Origin: Rubrivivax sp. A210 | Lineage (GTDB): Bacteria; Pseudomonadota; Gammaproteobacteria; Burkholderiales; Burkholderiaceae_C | Length of the DNA stretch: 64,000 nucleotides | Direction: 5' to 3' | Assembly: GCF_904426505.1 (NCBI RefSeq) | Contig: NZ_CAJGBN010000012.1 | Span: forward strand, 248,001 to 312,000 | Shown: positions 47,183 to 55,120 of the stretch, piece after piece | Layout: every line of letters starts with the position of its first letter | How positions within the stretch are numbered: position 1 is the stretch's first letter | The notes under the pieces: generated by a model | The model's database searches: none | Seen by the model: only the letters and a program-made list of their open reading frames with translations | Told to the model about the DNA's origin: nothing | Translations under genes and position numbers: made by a program

Positions 47183-47503
47183 TCAATGGGCGGCGGCGAG
47201 CATGAACTCGACCGCGCCCTGGATATCACCTTGCTTCAAGGCGGGATTGCCACCCTTGGGCGGCATCGCGCCCTTGCCCTTGACGACGCTGGCCACCAGG
47301 GCCGGTACGCCGGCGCCGCTGCGCGCTTGCCAGGCCGTCTTGTCACCGTAGCGGGGCGCGTTGGCGATGCCGCTGGCGTGGCAGGCCGCGCAGGTCTTCT
47401 CGTAGGTGGACTTGCCGTCGGCCAGGGCCGCGCCTACCGTGCCGAAACTGAGAACGGCGCAGAGGAACTGTCTCGGTAACGGAAAAAACGTGGAAAAAGG
47501 CAT
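47183..47503 (-). CDS. Monohaem class I cytochrome c
   Basis: 106 aa from ATG 47503, signal peptide ending near AALAD. Haem site CAACH and Met ligand in GKGAMPPKGG, the same phrase as in the monohaem head of the fusion cytochrome at 40337-41347. Small periplasmic carrier. First gene of the minus arm, directly served by the minus sigma54 promoter at 47558-47573, with a leader of about 43 bases. Confidence 0.9.
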   Translation of the reverse strand: MPFSTFFPLPRQFLCAVLSFGTVGAALADGKSTYEKTCAACHASGIANAPRYGDKTAWQARSGAGVPALVASVVKGKGAMPPKGGNPALKQGDIQGAVEFMLAAAH

Positions 47504-47557
47504 GGGCCTCTGCTCCTGGGCGCGAAGAGCCGCGCGGCCGGTCTTGCGGGCGTCGGC

Positions 47558-47573
47558 TGCAATCCGCATGCCA
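47558..47573 (-). promoter_or_regulatory. Divergent sigma54 promoter, minus arm
   Basis: Minus strand TGGCATGCGGATTGCA matches TGGCACG-N4-TTGCA at 11 of 12 positions, with GG-N10-GC kept. It points to the monohaem cytochrome gene at 47503. Its -24 end lies 1 base from the -24 end of the plus-arm promoter. Confidence 0.82.
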
Positions 47574-47574
47574 G

Positions 47575-47590
47575 TGGCAAGGAAGTTGCA
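47575..47590 (+). promoter_or_regulatory. Divergent sigma54 promoter, plus arm
   Basis: TGGCAAGGAAGTTGCA matches TGGCACG-N4-TTGCA at 11 of 12 positions; GG and GC are 10 bases apart. Predicted start near 47602, 28 bases before the ATG at 47630. Confidence 0.84.
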
Positions 47591-47629
47591 GCAGTCTTAT
47601 TCTTGGATCATGCGATACACGGAGACGGG

Positions 47630-48418
47630 ATGATGAGTCTGTTGGGCGCCCTACGGAGCTGTGTGGCCTTGGCCGTGCTGCTGGCCTTGGGATCGGCGCA
47701 GGCCGGGGACCGCAAGCCCGGCGGCGATGGCGCGACGCTGTACCACAACTACTGCTCGGTCTGCCACGGCGACAAGGGCAATGGCCAGAGTCGCGCCACC
47801 GGCGCGCTGTCGACGCAGCCGCGCGACTTCACCTCGGCCGAGGCCAAGCGCGACCTCACGCTCGAGCGCATCGCCGCCACCGTCAAGCACGGGCGGCCCG
47901 GCACCGCCATGGTGGCTTGGAAGACCCAGCTCACCGACACCGACATCTCACGCGTCTCCGAATACGTCTACGCGCGCTTCGTGCAAGGCCAGCCCCAGGC
48001 GGCCGGCGCGGGCTCGGCGATCTCCGGCACCAAGGCCCACGGGGGCCGTGAAGCCGATGCCGTTTCCACCCCCGTGCGGGTTGACATGACGGCCGGTCTC
48101 CCCAACGGTCTGAAGGGCGACTCCAAGCGCGGGGGTGTTTTTTATCTCGCCAACTGCGCCACCTGCCACGGCGCACGCGGTGACGGCGCCGGTCCGCGCG
48201 CCTACTTCATCAACCCCAAGCCGCGCAACTTCATCGAAGAGAACTCGCGCCTGCGCTACAACCGCATGGCGATCTACGTCTCGGTCAGCGAAGGCCGCCT
48301 GGGCAGCGAGATGCCGGCCTGGAAGCAGGTGGCCACGCCGCAGCAGATGGCCGACGTCTCCGAGTACGTGTTCCAGACCTTCATCATCGGCAAGCCGGTC
48401 GCGGCGGCCGCGCGCTGA
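47630..48418 (+). CDS. Dihaem cytochrome c
   Basis: 262 aa from ATG 47630 (GGAGACGGG upstream; ATG 47633 equally possible). Signal peptide ending near SAQAG. Two class I cytochrome modules: CSVCHGDKGNGQS (about 40) and CATCHGARGDGAGP (about 180), each followed by the PRDFT or PRNFI phrase of the CccA/TsdB kind, and C-terminal helices LTDTDISRVSEYVYARF and QMADVSEYVFQTF. Met in GTAMVAWK and SEMPAWK are likely sixth ligands. Periplasmic electron carrier; first gene of the plus arm. Confidence 0.9.
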   Translation: MMSLLGALRSCVALAVLLALGSAQAGDRKPGGDGATLYHNYCSVCHGDKGNGQSRATGALSTQPRDFTSAEAKRDLTLERIAATVKHGRPGTAMVAWKTQLTDTDISRVSEYVYARFVQGQPQAAGAGSAISGTKAHGGREADAVSTPVRVDMTAGLPNGLKGDSKRGGVFYLANCATCHGARGDGAGPRAYFINPKPRNFIEENSRLRYNRMAIYVSVSEGRLGSEMPAWKQVATPQQMADVSEYVFQTFIIGKPVAAAAR

Positions 48419-48429
48419 GCGGGTCCGCG

Positions 48430-49470
48430 ATGGCGGCGCGCCGGCTCGCCGCGGGGCTGCTGCGGGTGCTGCTCGCGCTGGTCTTGCCGGGCCTGGCCGG
48501 CGCCGCGCCGACGGCCGCGCCCGCCTCGACGCCCTTGCCCGGTGGAGCCGCCGCCTCGCAGCACGAGCGCGGCCGCGCCGTCTACAACTTCCGCTGCTAT
48601 TTCTGCCACGGCTACTCGGGCGATGCCCGCACGCTGGCGGCCAGCTACCTGCAGCCGCCGCCGCGCGACTTCACCGCCAGCCGCCTGGGCACGGCCGAGA
48701 TCGCCCGCGCGCTGCGCGAGGGCCGGCCCGGCACCGCGATGAAATCCTTCGCCAGGGTGCTGGGCAACGAGGACATCGAGGCCGTGGCGGCCTTCGTGCG
48801 GCGCGAGTTCGTGCAGGATCGCGCCCGCAACACCGCTTACCACACGGCCGCCAATGGCTGGCCCGGCCACGAACGCCACGCCGCGGCCTTCCCCTTCGCA
48901 CGCGGCGAGATCGCCCTCGACACGGCGTCCGAGCAATTGAGCCCGGCGCAGCGCGCGGGGCGCAAGCTCTTTCTCGAGACCTGCATCAGCTGTCATGACC
49001 GCGGCCGCGTCATCGAAGAAGGCCCGGCCTGGAGCGCGCGCCCGCTGTCCTATCCGCGCATGGGCTTCGTGCCCGGCCAGCCCAACACGCCGCCGGTGGA
49101 CGCTGTCTCCAGCGCCAGCGTCTACGCCAAGCATGAGGTGCAGCCGCGCATCACGGGCCTGACGGCGCAGCAGCGCCACGGCGAACGCCTGTTTAGCGAC
49201 AACTGCGCCTTCTGCCACGGCGGCGACGGCACGGGCAAGAACTGGATCGGCCAGTTCATGGAGCCCAAGGCGCGCGACCTCACCCAGTACACGCCCCGCA
49301 GCATGCCGCCGGCGCTGCTGGCCCAGCGCATCCGCGAAGGCCTGCCCGGCACCTCGATGCCGGCCTGGCAGCATGTGCTGTCCAAGGCCGAGGTCGAGGC
49401 CCTGGTGGCCTATGTCTCGCGCGCCTTCCTGCGTCCGGAAGCCGGGCCGCCGGCCGCCCCCAGGCCATGA
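48430..49470 (+). CDS. Trihaem cytochrome c of three class I modules
   Basis: 346 aa with signal peptide (GLAGAAP). Three separate haem sites: CYFCHGYSGDA, CISCHDRGRV and CAFCHGGDGTGKN. Modules 1 and 3 carry the PRDFT / ARDLT phrase and Met-bearing PGTAMKSF and PGTSMPAW, like the preceding dihaem protein, to which it is related; module 2 differs. It is 11 bases after the dihaem gene and overlaps the NHL gene by 4 bases (ATGA). Periplasmic electron transfer. Confidence 0.9.
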   Translation: MAARRLAAGLLRVLLALVLPGLAGAAPTAAPASTPLPGGAAASQHERGRAVYNFRCYFCHGYSGDARTLAASYLQPPPRDFTASRLGTAEIARALREGRPGTAMKSFARVLGNEDIEAVAAFVRREFVQDRARNTAYHTAANGWPGHERHAAAFPFARGEIALDTASEQLSPAQRAGRKLFLETCISCHDRGRVIEEGPAWSARPLSYPRMGFVPGQPNTPPVDAVSSASVYAKHEVQPRITGLTAQQRHGERLFSDNCAFCHGGDGTGKNWIGQFMEPKARDLTQYTPRSMPPALLAQRIREGLPGTSMPAWQHVLSKAEVEALVAYVSRAFLRPEAGPPAAPRP

Positions 49471-50561
49471 ACACGCCACCGCGCCGCCGCCTGGCCGCCG
49501 CCGCGGCCCTGGCCGCCCTCTCGGCGCTGGCCGGATGCGCCACCCAGGCACCGACCCGGCCCCCATTGCGACGCCCGGTGTGGCCGCCGCCACCCGAGCA
49601 GCCGCGCTACATCTTCGAAGCCACGCTGCGCGGCGCGGCAAGCCTGGTCGATGAATCGAGCGAGTCGCAGATGCGGCGCCTGCTGGTCGGCGAAGACGCC
49701 TCGGCGCAGACCATTGGCAAGCCCTTTGCAGTGGCCGCCGCACGCGGCCGCATCTACGTCACGGACACCGAAGGCCGGCGCGTCTTTGTCTTTGACATCC
49801 CCCGCCGTCGCACCTTCACTTTCGGCTTTCGCCTCGAGGGCGCGCTGAAAAAGCCCTCGGGCATAGACCTGGACGCCCAGGGGCGCGTCTATGTCGTCGA
49901 CACCACGGCACGCCGCGTCGTCATCTATGACGAACTCGGCCTCTATGTCGGCGATATCGACGGTTCTGCGATTTGGACTCGGCCCACCGCGGTAGCCGTG
50001 GACGCCGCCGGCGAACGCATTCACGTCGTCGACACCGGCGGTGTCGAGAGCGACAACCACCGCGTCACCGTCCACGACAACAAGGGCAGGATGGTGGCCG
50101 AGATCGGGCGCCGCGGCAGTCGCCCTGGCGAGTTCAACCTGCCCACCGATTGCGCCATGGGAGCCAACGGCGAGCTGTGGGTGCTGGATGCCGGCAACTT
50201 CCGCGTCCAGGCCTTCGACGCCCAGGGCCGGGCGCTGCGCCAGTTCGGCTCGCCGGGCAACGGCCTGGGCCAGTTGGCCAGGCCGCGCGGGCTGGCCGTG
50301 GGCCGCGACGGCCTCGTCTACGTGAGTGACGCCACGCTGTGCAATGTGCAGGTCTTCCAGCCCGACGGCCAGTTGCTGCTGGCCCTGGGCGGACGCTCCG
50401 CCGGCGACGACGCACCGGGCCGCTACCTGCTGCCGGCCCGCCTGGCCACCGACGAAACCGGCAGGCTCTACGTGGTCGACCAGTTCCTGCACAAGGTCGA
50501 GGTGCTGCGCCGGCTTTCCGACGAGGAGGGCCGGCGCCGAATGACGCAGCCGCCGGCCTGA
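49467..50561 (+). CDS. NHL-repeat lipoprotein
   Basis: 364 aa; lipobox ALAGC (Cys24), no Asp at +2. Blades: IYVTDTEGRRVFVFD, VYVVDTTARRVVIYD, IHVVDTGGVESDNHR, LWVLDAGNFRVQAFD, VYVSDATLCNVQVFQ, LYVVDQFLHKVEVLR. Paralogue of 46033-47169 on the other arm, so the divergent units carry matching NHL genes. It ends 16 bases before the tandem activator sites of the pentahaem promoter. Outer-membrane scaffold role inferred. Confidence 0.88.
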   Translation: MNTPPRRRLAAAAALAALSALAGCATQAPTRPPLRRPVWPPPPEQPRYIFEATLRGAASLVDESSESQMRRLLVGEDASAQTIGKPFAVAAARGRIYVTDTEGRRVFVFDIPRRRTFTFGFRLEGALKKPSGIDLDAQGRVYVVDTTARRVVIYDELGLYVGDIDGSAIWTRPTAVAVDAAGERIHVVDTGGVESDNHRVTVHDNKGRMVAEIGRRGSRPGEFNLPTDCAMGANGELWVLDAGNFRVQAFDAQGRALRQFGSPGNGLGQLARPRGLAVGRDGLVYVSDATLCNVQVFQPDGQLLLALGGRSAGDDAPGRYLLPARLATDETGRLYVVDQFLHKVEVLRRLSDEEGRRRMTQPPA

Positions 50562-50576
50562 AACTTCGCCGCCATC

Positions 50577-50612
50577 CTCCCGCTTTCGGGAATCCGCACC
50601 CAAGTCCGGGAA
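50577..50612. promoter_or_regulatory. Tandem TTCCCG-N4-CGGGAA activator sites
   Basis: CTCCCG-cttt-CGGGAA at 50577-50592 (11 of 12 arm bases) and a weaker CACCCA-agtc-CGGGAA at 50597-50612; centres 20 bp apart. The near centre is about 49 bp upstream of the -24 GG, the same spacing as on the tetrahaem side. Confidence 0.72.
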
Positions 50613-50651
50613 CGCCTGCGCATCCACCGCCGGCATAAGCGCGCAAGTAGC

Positions 50652-50667
50652 GGGTACGCGACTTGCA
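50652..50667 (+). promoter_or_regulatory. Sigma54 promoter of the pentahaem-ccm unit
   Basis: GGGTACGCGACTTGCA matches TGGCACG-N4-TTGCA at 10 of 12 positions, with GG (50653-50654) and GC (50665-50666) 10 bases apart. Start expected near 50678, about 25 bases before the pentahaem gene. Confidence 0.82.
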
Positions 50668-50702
50668 CACAGAGGCATGTACAAAAGCCGGGAGGCCATG
50701 AG

Positions 50703-51632
50703 GTGGGAGAGAAAACCGTGTTGCGACGCTGCTTGAACCTGATGCTGCTGGCTGCTTGCGCCTGGGCGGCCGGCATGGCCATCGCCGATACCGACCGGCC
50801 AACCAAGTTCACCAACCGCGACACCATCGGCAATACCCGCCACAACCTCACCCAGCGCCAGGCTTCGGGCGGGCCGGCGGGCGCGACGATGGACTCTTTC
50901 CGCAACGACTACGAAGAAGTGTGCGTCTACTGCCACACGCCGCACGGCGCCAACCGCACCGTGACGGCGCCGCTGTGGAACCGCACGATGAAGACCAACA
51001 CCTACCAGACCTATGACCTGCTGGGCACCTCCACCCTCACGCAGCCGGTCACGCAGCCGGGCGTCAGTTCGCTGACCTGCCTGTCCTGCCACGACGGCAC
51101 GACCGCCGTCGACTCCATCATCAACATGCCTGGCGCGGGCCGTTACAACGCGGCGCAGGAAACGCAGGAAACCACCGATTTCCTCAACTCCTGGAACAAC
51201 CGCCGCGGCCCCGACGCCAATGTGCATGGCCGCTTGGCCAACACCGAGTGCGTGTCCTGCCATTCGCCGGCAGGTGGCTTCTCGGGTCTGGGCGCAACCG
51301 ACTTCACCGTCTTCGCCATCGGCACCGACCTGCGCAATGACCACCCGGTCGGCATCCGTTTCCCTGCCGCCGGCCCAGGCACCGACTTCAAGGATCCGCA
51401 GCGCCGCGACGGCCGCATGGCCTGGTTCGACGGCAACGGCAACGCGCGCCCCGACAGCAACGAAATCCGCCTGTACAACGCCGGTGGTGGCGATGGCTAC
51501 GAGGTCGAATGCGCCTCCTGCCATGACCCCCACGGCGTGCCCTCGGCCGGCCCCGGCAGCCAATTCAATGCCACTTTCCTGCGCGTGAGCAACACGGGCA
51601 GCGCGGTCTGCCAGAGCTGCCACAGCAAGTGA
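50703..51632 (+). CDS. Pentahaem OmcE-like cytochrome (nanowire subunit candidate)
   Basis: 309 aa from GTG 50703 (GGAGG 7 bases upstream); GTG 50718 is also possible. Signal peptide ending near MAIAD. Haem sites CVYCH, CLSCH, CVSCH, CASCH, CQSCH. The chain has exactly ten His: five in CXXCH and five others (NTRHN, TPHG, NVHG, NDHP, DPHG), matching five bis-His haems. Layout follows the tetrahaem protein with one inserted haem and one inserted His. The last haem again sits near the C-terminus. Its stop overlaps the ccmC start (GTGA), so haem delivery genes are coupled to it. Confidence 0.92.
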   Translation: MGEKTVLRRCLNLMLLAACAWAAGMAIADTDRPTKFTNRDTIGNTRHNLTQRQASGGPAGATMDSFRNDYEEVCVYCHTPHGANRTVTAPLWNRTMKTNTYQTYDLLGTSTLTQPVTQPGVSSLTCLSCHDGTTAVDSIINMPGAGRYNAAQETQETTDFLNSWNNRRGPDANVHGRLANTECVSCHSPAGGFSGLGATDFTVFAIGTDLRNDHPVGIRFPAAGPGTDFKDPQRRDGRMAWFDGNGNARPDSNEIRLYNAGGGDGYEVECASCHDPHGVPSAGPGSQFNATFLRVSNTGSAVCQSCHSK

Positions 51633-52426
51633 TCCGCGGCGCGGGCATGAGGCTTGCAGCAATGCGGCCCATGAGCTCGCGCCTGTCCGTAGACCCACCC
51701 GCACCGGGTCTGGTGTCGCGCTGGCTTGAGCCGGCCGCGGCCCCGGGGGCTCACGGTCTCGCAGAGCGCGTCGAGCCCTGGTGCTGGCCGGTGGCAGGCT
51801 TGCTGGGCGCGCTGGGCCTCGTGCTCGGGTTGCTCGTGGCCCCGGCCGACGCCCTCCAGGGCGATGTCTTTCGCATCATGTTTATCCATGTACCGGCGGC
51901 CTGGATGTCGCTGGCCCTCTTCGCCGCGCTCGCACTGGCCGCGGCCAGTGGGCTTGCATTCAGGCTGCGCCTGGCCGACAAGGTGGCCGCGGCGGTAGCC
52001 CCCACGGGCACGCTGATGTGCTGCATCGCGCTGTGGACCGGCGCGCTTTGGGCCAAGCCGGTCTGGGGCAGCTGGTGGGTCTGGGATGCGCGCCTCAGCG
52101 CCGAGTTGCTGATGCTGCTGCTCTTCGTCGGCTACCTCGTGCTGCGCGGTGCCATTGTCGATTCGCGGCGCGCCGACCGCGCGGCGGCGTTGTGGGTGCT
52201 GCTGGGCGCCGGTGGCCTGCCCATCCTCTACCTGTCGCTGCAGTGGTGGGCCAGCGTCCACCCCGATCAGGCTCCCGGCACGGCGCGCGGGCCCGAGATG
52301 GCCAGCCTCATGGTCGCGGCGATGCTGCTGATGGTGGCGGCCTTCGCCGCCTGGTGCCTGGGCAGCTGCCTGCACCGCCTGCACTCCATCGTGCTCGAAC
52401 GCGGCACGGGGCTGGACGGCGCATGA
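51629..52426 (+). CDS. ccmC: Haem transporter subunit CcmC
   Basis: 265 aa from GTG 51629 in the GTGA overlap with the pentahaem gene. Six membrane helices; haem-handling motif WGSWWVWDARLSAELLMLL with flanking His in FIHVPAAW and WASVHPD. A non-homologous 45-residue N-terminal extension is present, so an internal start is possible. CcmC loads haem onto CcmE in System I. The ccmA and ccmB genes that normally precede it are absent here. Confidence 0.92.
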   Translation: MIRGAGMRLAAMRPMSSRLSVDPPAPGLVSRWLEPAAAPGAHGLAERVEPWCWPVAGLLGALGLVLGLLVAPADALQGDVFRIMFIHVPAAWMSLALFAALALAAASGLAFRLRLADKVAAAVAPTGTLMCCIALWTGALWAKPVWGSWWVWDARLSAELLMLLLFVGYLVLRGAIVDSRRADRAAALWVLLGAGGLPILYLSLQWWASVHPDQAPGTARGPEMASLMVAAMLLMVAAFAAWCLGSCLHRLHSIVLERGTGLDGA

Positions 52427-52593
52427 ACTGGGCCAGTTTCGCCGAGTTCACCGACATGGGTGGCTACGGCCTCTATGTCTGGGGCTCCTACATCATGGCC
52501 GCGGCAGCCCTGATCTGGGAGGCCTTCGAACTGGCCCACCGGCGCCGCAGCGCACTGGCCGAAGAGCGCGAACGCGCCGCCTACCAAGAATGA
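52423..52593 (+). CDS. ccmD: Haem exporter protein CcmD
   Basis: 56 aa, one membrane helix (YGLYVWGSYIMAAAALIWEA) with a basic C-terminal tail, the standard CcmD shape. It overlaps ccmC by 4 bases (ATGA). CcmD helps release haem-loaded CcmE from CcmC. Confidence 0.88.
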   Translation: MNWASFAEFTDMGGYGLYVWGSYIMAAAALIWEAFELAHRRRSALAEERERAAYQE

Positions 52594-52619
52594 ATTCGCC
52601 CGTGAGCTGAGGCCCGCCC

Positions 52620-54596
52620 ATGCTGCCCGAGATCGGCCATTTCTCCCTCATCCTGGCGTTCTTCGTCGCGCTGGCGCTGGCACTGCTGCCGACGCTGGGC
52701 GCGGCACGCGGCATCGGCGCCTGGATGGCACTGGCGCGGCCGGCGGCACAGGCGCACTTCATCTTCGTCGCCATCGCCTTCGGCAGCCTGATGGCCTCGT
52801 TCGCGAACAACGATTTCTCGCTGGTCAACGTGGCCTCGCACTCCAACACCGAGTTGCCCATGGCCTACAAGCTGGCCGCCACCTGGGGCAGCCACGAGGG
52901 CTCGATGCTGCTGTGGGTGTTCATGCTCGCCGGCTGGACGCTGGCGGTGAGCCTGCTGTCGAGCCGGCTGCCGCTGGCGATGGTGGCGCGCGTGCTGGGC
53001 GTGATGGGCTTCGTCAGCGCCGGCTTCCATCTCTTCATCCTCGCTACCTCCAACCCCTTCGTGCGCCTGCTGCCGCCGGCGCTGGAGGGGCGCGATCTCA
53101 ACCCGCTGCTGCAGGACCCGGGGATGGTCTTCCACCCGCCCCTGCTCTACATGGGCTACGTCGGCTTCGCCGTGGCTTTTGCCTTCGCGCTGGCGGCCCT
53201 GCTCTCGGGCCGCTTCGACGCCGCCTGGGCACGCTGGTCGCGACCCTGGACCACCGCGGCCTGGATGTTCCTGACCCTGGGCATCGCGCTGGGCAGCTGG
53301 TGGGCCTATTACGAGCTGGGCTGGGGCGGCTGGTGGTTCTGGGATCCGGTCGAGAACGCCTCCTTCATGCCCTGGCTGGCCGGCACCGCGCTGCTGCATT
53401 CGCTGGCCGTGGCCGAGAAGCGCGGCGCCTTCAAGGCCTGGACCGTGCTGCTGGCCATCGCCGCCTTCAGCCTCAGCCTGATGGGCACCTTCCTCGTGCG
53501 CTCGGGCGTGCTCACGTCAGTCCATGCCTTCGCCACCGACCCGGCGCGCGGTGCCTTCATCCTCGCCTTCCTGGCCGTGGTGGTGGGCGGCTCGCTGGCG
53601 CTGTTTGCCTGGCGCGCCGGCAGCGTGGGCTTCGCCGGCCGCTTCGACCGCCTTTCGCGCGAGTCGCTGCTGCTGGGCAACAACCTGCTGCTGGTGGCGG
53701 CCACAGCGGCCGTGCTGCTGGGCACGCTCTACCCGCTGGCGCTGGATGCGCTGGGCCTGGGCAAGATCTCCGTCGGCGCACCCTATTTCGAGACCGTTTT
53801 CGTGCCGCTGATGGCACCGGTGGTGCTGCTGATGGGCGCCGGCCCGCTGGCACGCTGGAAGTCGGTCACGGTGGCCGAGATGGCGCTGCGCCTGAAGTGG
53901 CCGCTGCTGGCCAGCACCGCCATCGCCGCCGCCCTGCCCTGGCTGGCCGGCCGCTTCACGCTGGGCGTGGCGGCGGGCCTCTTCCTGGCTGCGTGGGTCT
54001 TCGCCAGCACGGCCGCGCTGCTGCTGCTGCGCACCCGCGGCGGCACAGGCCAGCTGGCGCGCGCCTCGCTCGGCTTCTGGGGCATGGTGCTGGCCCACCT
54101 GGGCGTGGGCATCTTCATCGTCGGCGTGACCATGGTGCGCGGCTACGAGGCCGAGCGCGATGTGCGGCTGAACATCGGCGACCATGTCGACCTCGCCGGC
54201 TTCCGCTTCACCTTCCAGGGCGTGCAGGAGACGCGCGGTCCCAACTATGCCGCGGTGCGCGGCAGCATCGAAGTGAAGCGCCCCGACGATGCCAGCTTCA
54301 CACCCTTCACGATGGCGCCCGAGAAGCGCGTCTACAAGGTGCAGCAGATGCCCATGACCGAGGCCGCCATCGCCACCAGCCTGGCCCGCGATCTGTACGT
54401 GGCGCTGGGCGAGCCGCTGGGCGAGCGCACCTGGACGCTGCGCGTACACCACAAGCCCTTCATGGTGTGGGTCTGGGGCGGCGCGCTGGTGATGGCCCTG
54501 GGCGGATTGCTGGCCTTGAGCGACCGCCGCTACCGCGTCGCCGTGACGCGCGACGCCACCCTGCCTGCGGCCGCCCTGCCGCAGCCGACGGCGTGA
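52620..54596 (+). CDS. ccmF: Haem lyase subunit CcmF
   Basis: 658 aa with about fifteen membrane helices, the expected size. WWD motif WGGWWFWDPVENASFMPWL and conserved His in VASHSNTELP and VFHPPLLYMGY. Periplasmic loop near residues 500-600. CcmF with CcmH and CcmI joins haem to apocytochromes. It begins 26 bases after ccmD, so ccmE, which normally lies between them, is missing. Overlaps ccmG (GTGA). Confidence 0.95.
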   Translation: MLPEIGHFSLILAFFVALALALLPTLGAARGIGAWMALARPAAQAHFIFVAIAFGSLMASFANNDFSLVNVASHSNTELPMAYKLAATWGSHEGSMLLWVFMLAGWTLAVSLLSSRLPLAMVARVLGVMGFVSAGFHLFILATSNPFVRLLPPALEGRDLNPLLQDPGMVFHPPLLYMGYVGFAVAFAFALAALLSGRFDAAWARWSRPWTTAAWMFLTLGIALGSWWAYYELGWGGWWFWDPVENASFMPWLAGTALLHSLAVAEKRGAFKAWTVLLAIAAFSLSLMGTFLVRSGVLTSVHAFATDPARGAFILAFLAVVVGGSLALFAWRAGSVGFAGRFDRLSRESLLLGNNLLLVAATAAVLLGTLYPLALDALGLGKISVGAPYFETVFVPLMAPVVLLMGAGPLARWKSVTVAEMALRLKWPLLASTAIAAALPWLAGRFTLGVAAGLFLAAWVFASTAALLLLRTRGGTGQLARASLGFWGMVLAHLGVGIFIVGVTMVRGYEAERDVRLNIGDHVDLAGFRFTFQGVQETRGPNYAAVRGSIEVKRPDDASFTPFTMAPEKRVYKVQQMPMTEAAIATSLARDLYVALGEPLGERTWTLRVHHKPFMVWVWGGALVMALGGLLALSDRRYRVAVTRDATLPAAALPQPTA

Positions 54597-55120
54597 AGCT
54601 GGCGCGTTTCATCCCGCTGGCCGGTTTTGCCGTGCTGGCCGTGATGCTGGGCGTGGGCCTGGGCCTGAACCCGCGCGAGGTGCCCTCGCCCTTCATCGGC
54701 AAGCCGGCGCCGGCCTTCACGCTGCCACGGCTGGACGACGGCGCGCAGACCGTCACGCCCGCAGCCATGCAGGGTCGGGTCTGGCTGCTCAATGTCTGGG
54801 CCTCGTGGTGCGCGCCCTGCCGCGACGAGCACCCGCTGCTGGTGGCGCTGGCGCGCGAGCAGCAGATCGTCGTCGCCGGGCTCAACTACAAGGACGACCC
54901 GCGCAATGCCCAGGAGTGGCTGCGCAAGCTGGGCAACCCCTACCAGTGGGTGGCGCTGGACCGCGACGGCCGCGTCGGCATCGACTACGGCGTCTACGGC
55001 GTGCCCGAGACCTTCGTCATCGATGGCAGCGGCGTCATCCGCTACAAGCATGTCGGCCCGCTGACGCAGGCGATCTGGACCGACAAGCTGCTGCCGGTCA
55101 TCAAGGGGCTGCAGCGATGA
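54593..55120 (+). CDS. ccmG: Thiol:disulfide oxidoreductase CcmG (DsbE)
   Basis: 175 aa. N-terminal anchor helix (about 6-24), thioredoxin fold with active site WASWCAPC and the cis-Pro in GVPETFVID. It reduces apocytochrome or CcmH cysteines before haem attachment. Overlaps ccmF and ccmH at both ends (GTGA, ATGA), so all three are translationally coupled. Confidence 0.94.
   Translation: MKLARFIPLAGFAVLAVMLGVGLGLNPREVPSPFIGKPAPAFTLPRLDDGAQTVTPAAMQGRVWLLNVWASWCAPCRDEHPLLVALAREQQIVVAGLNYKDDPRNAQEWLRKLGNPYQWVALDRDGRVGIDYGVYGVPETFVIDGSGVIRYKHVGPLTQAIWTDKLLPVIKGLQR

Noticed and set aside
47470..47485. GTCTCG-gtaa-CGGAAA as activator site for the divergent promoters
   Set aside because: Only 9 of 12 arm bases match, it lies inside the start of the monohaem gene, and it is about 98 bp from the -24 GG rather than about 50. 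Too weak to count.
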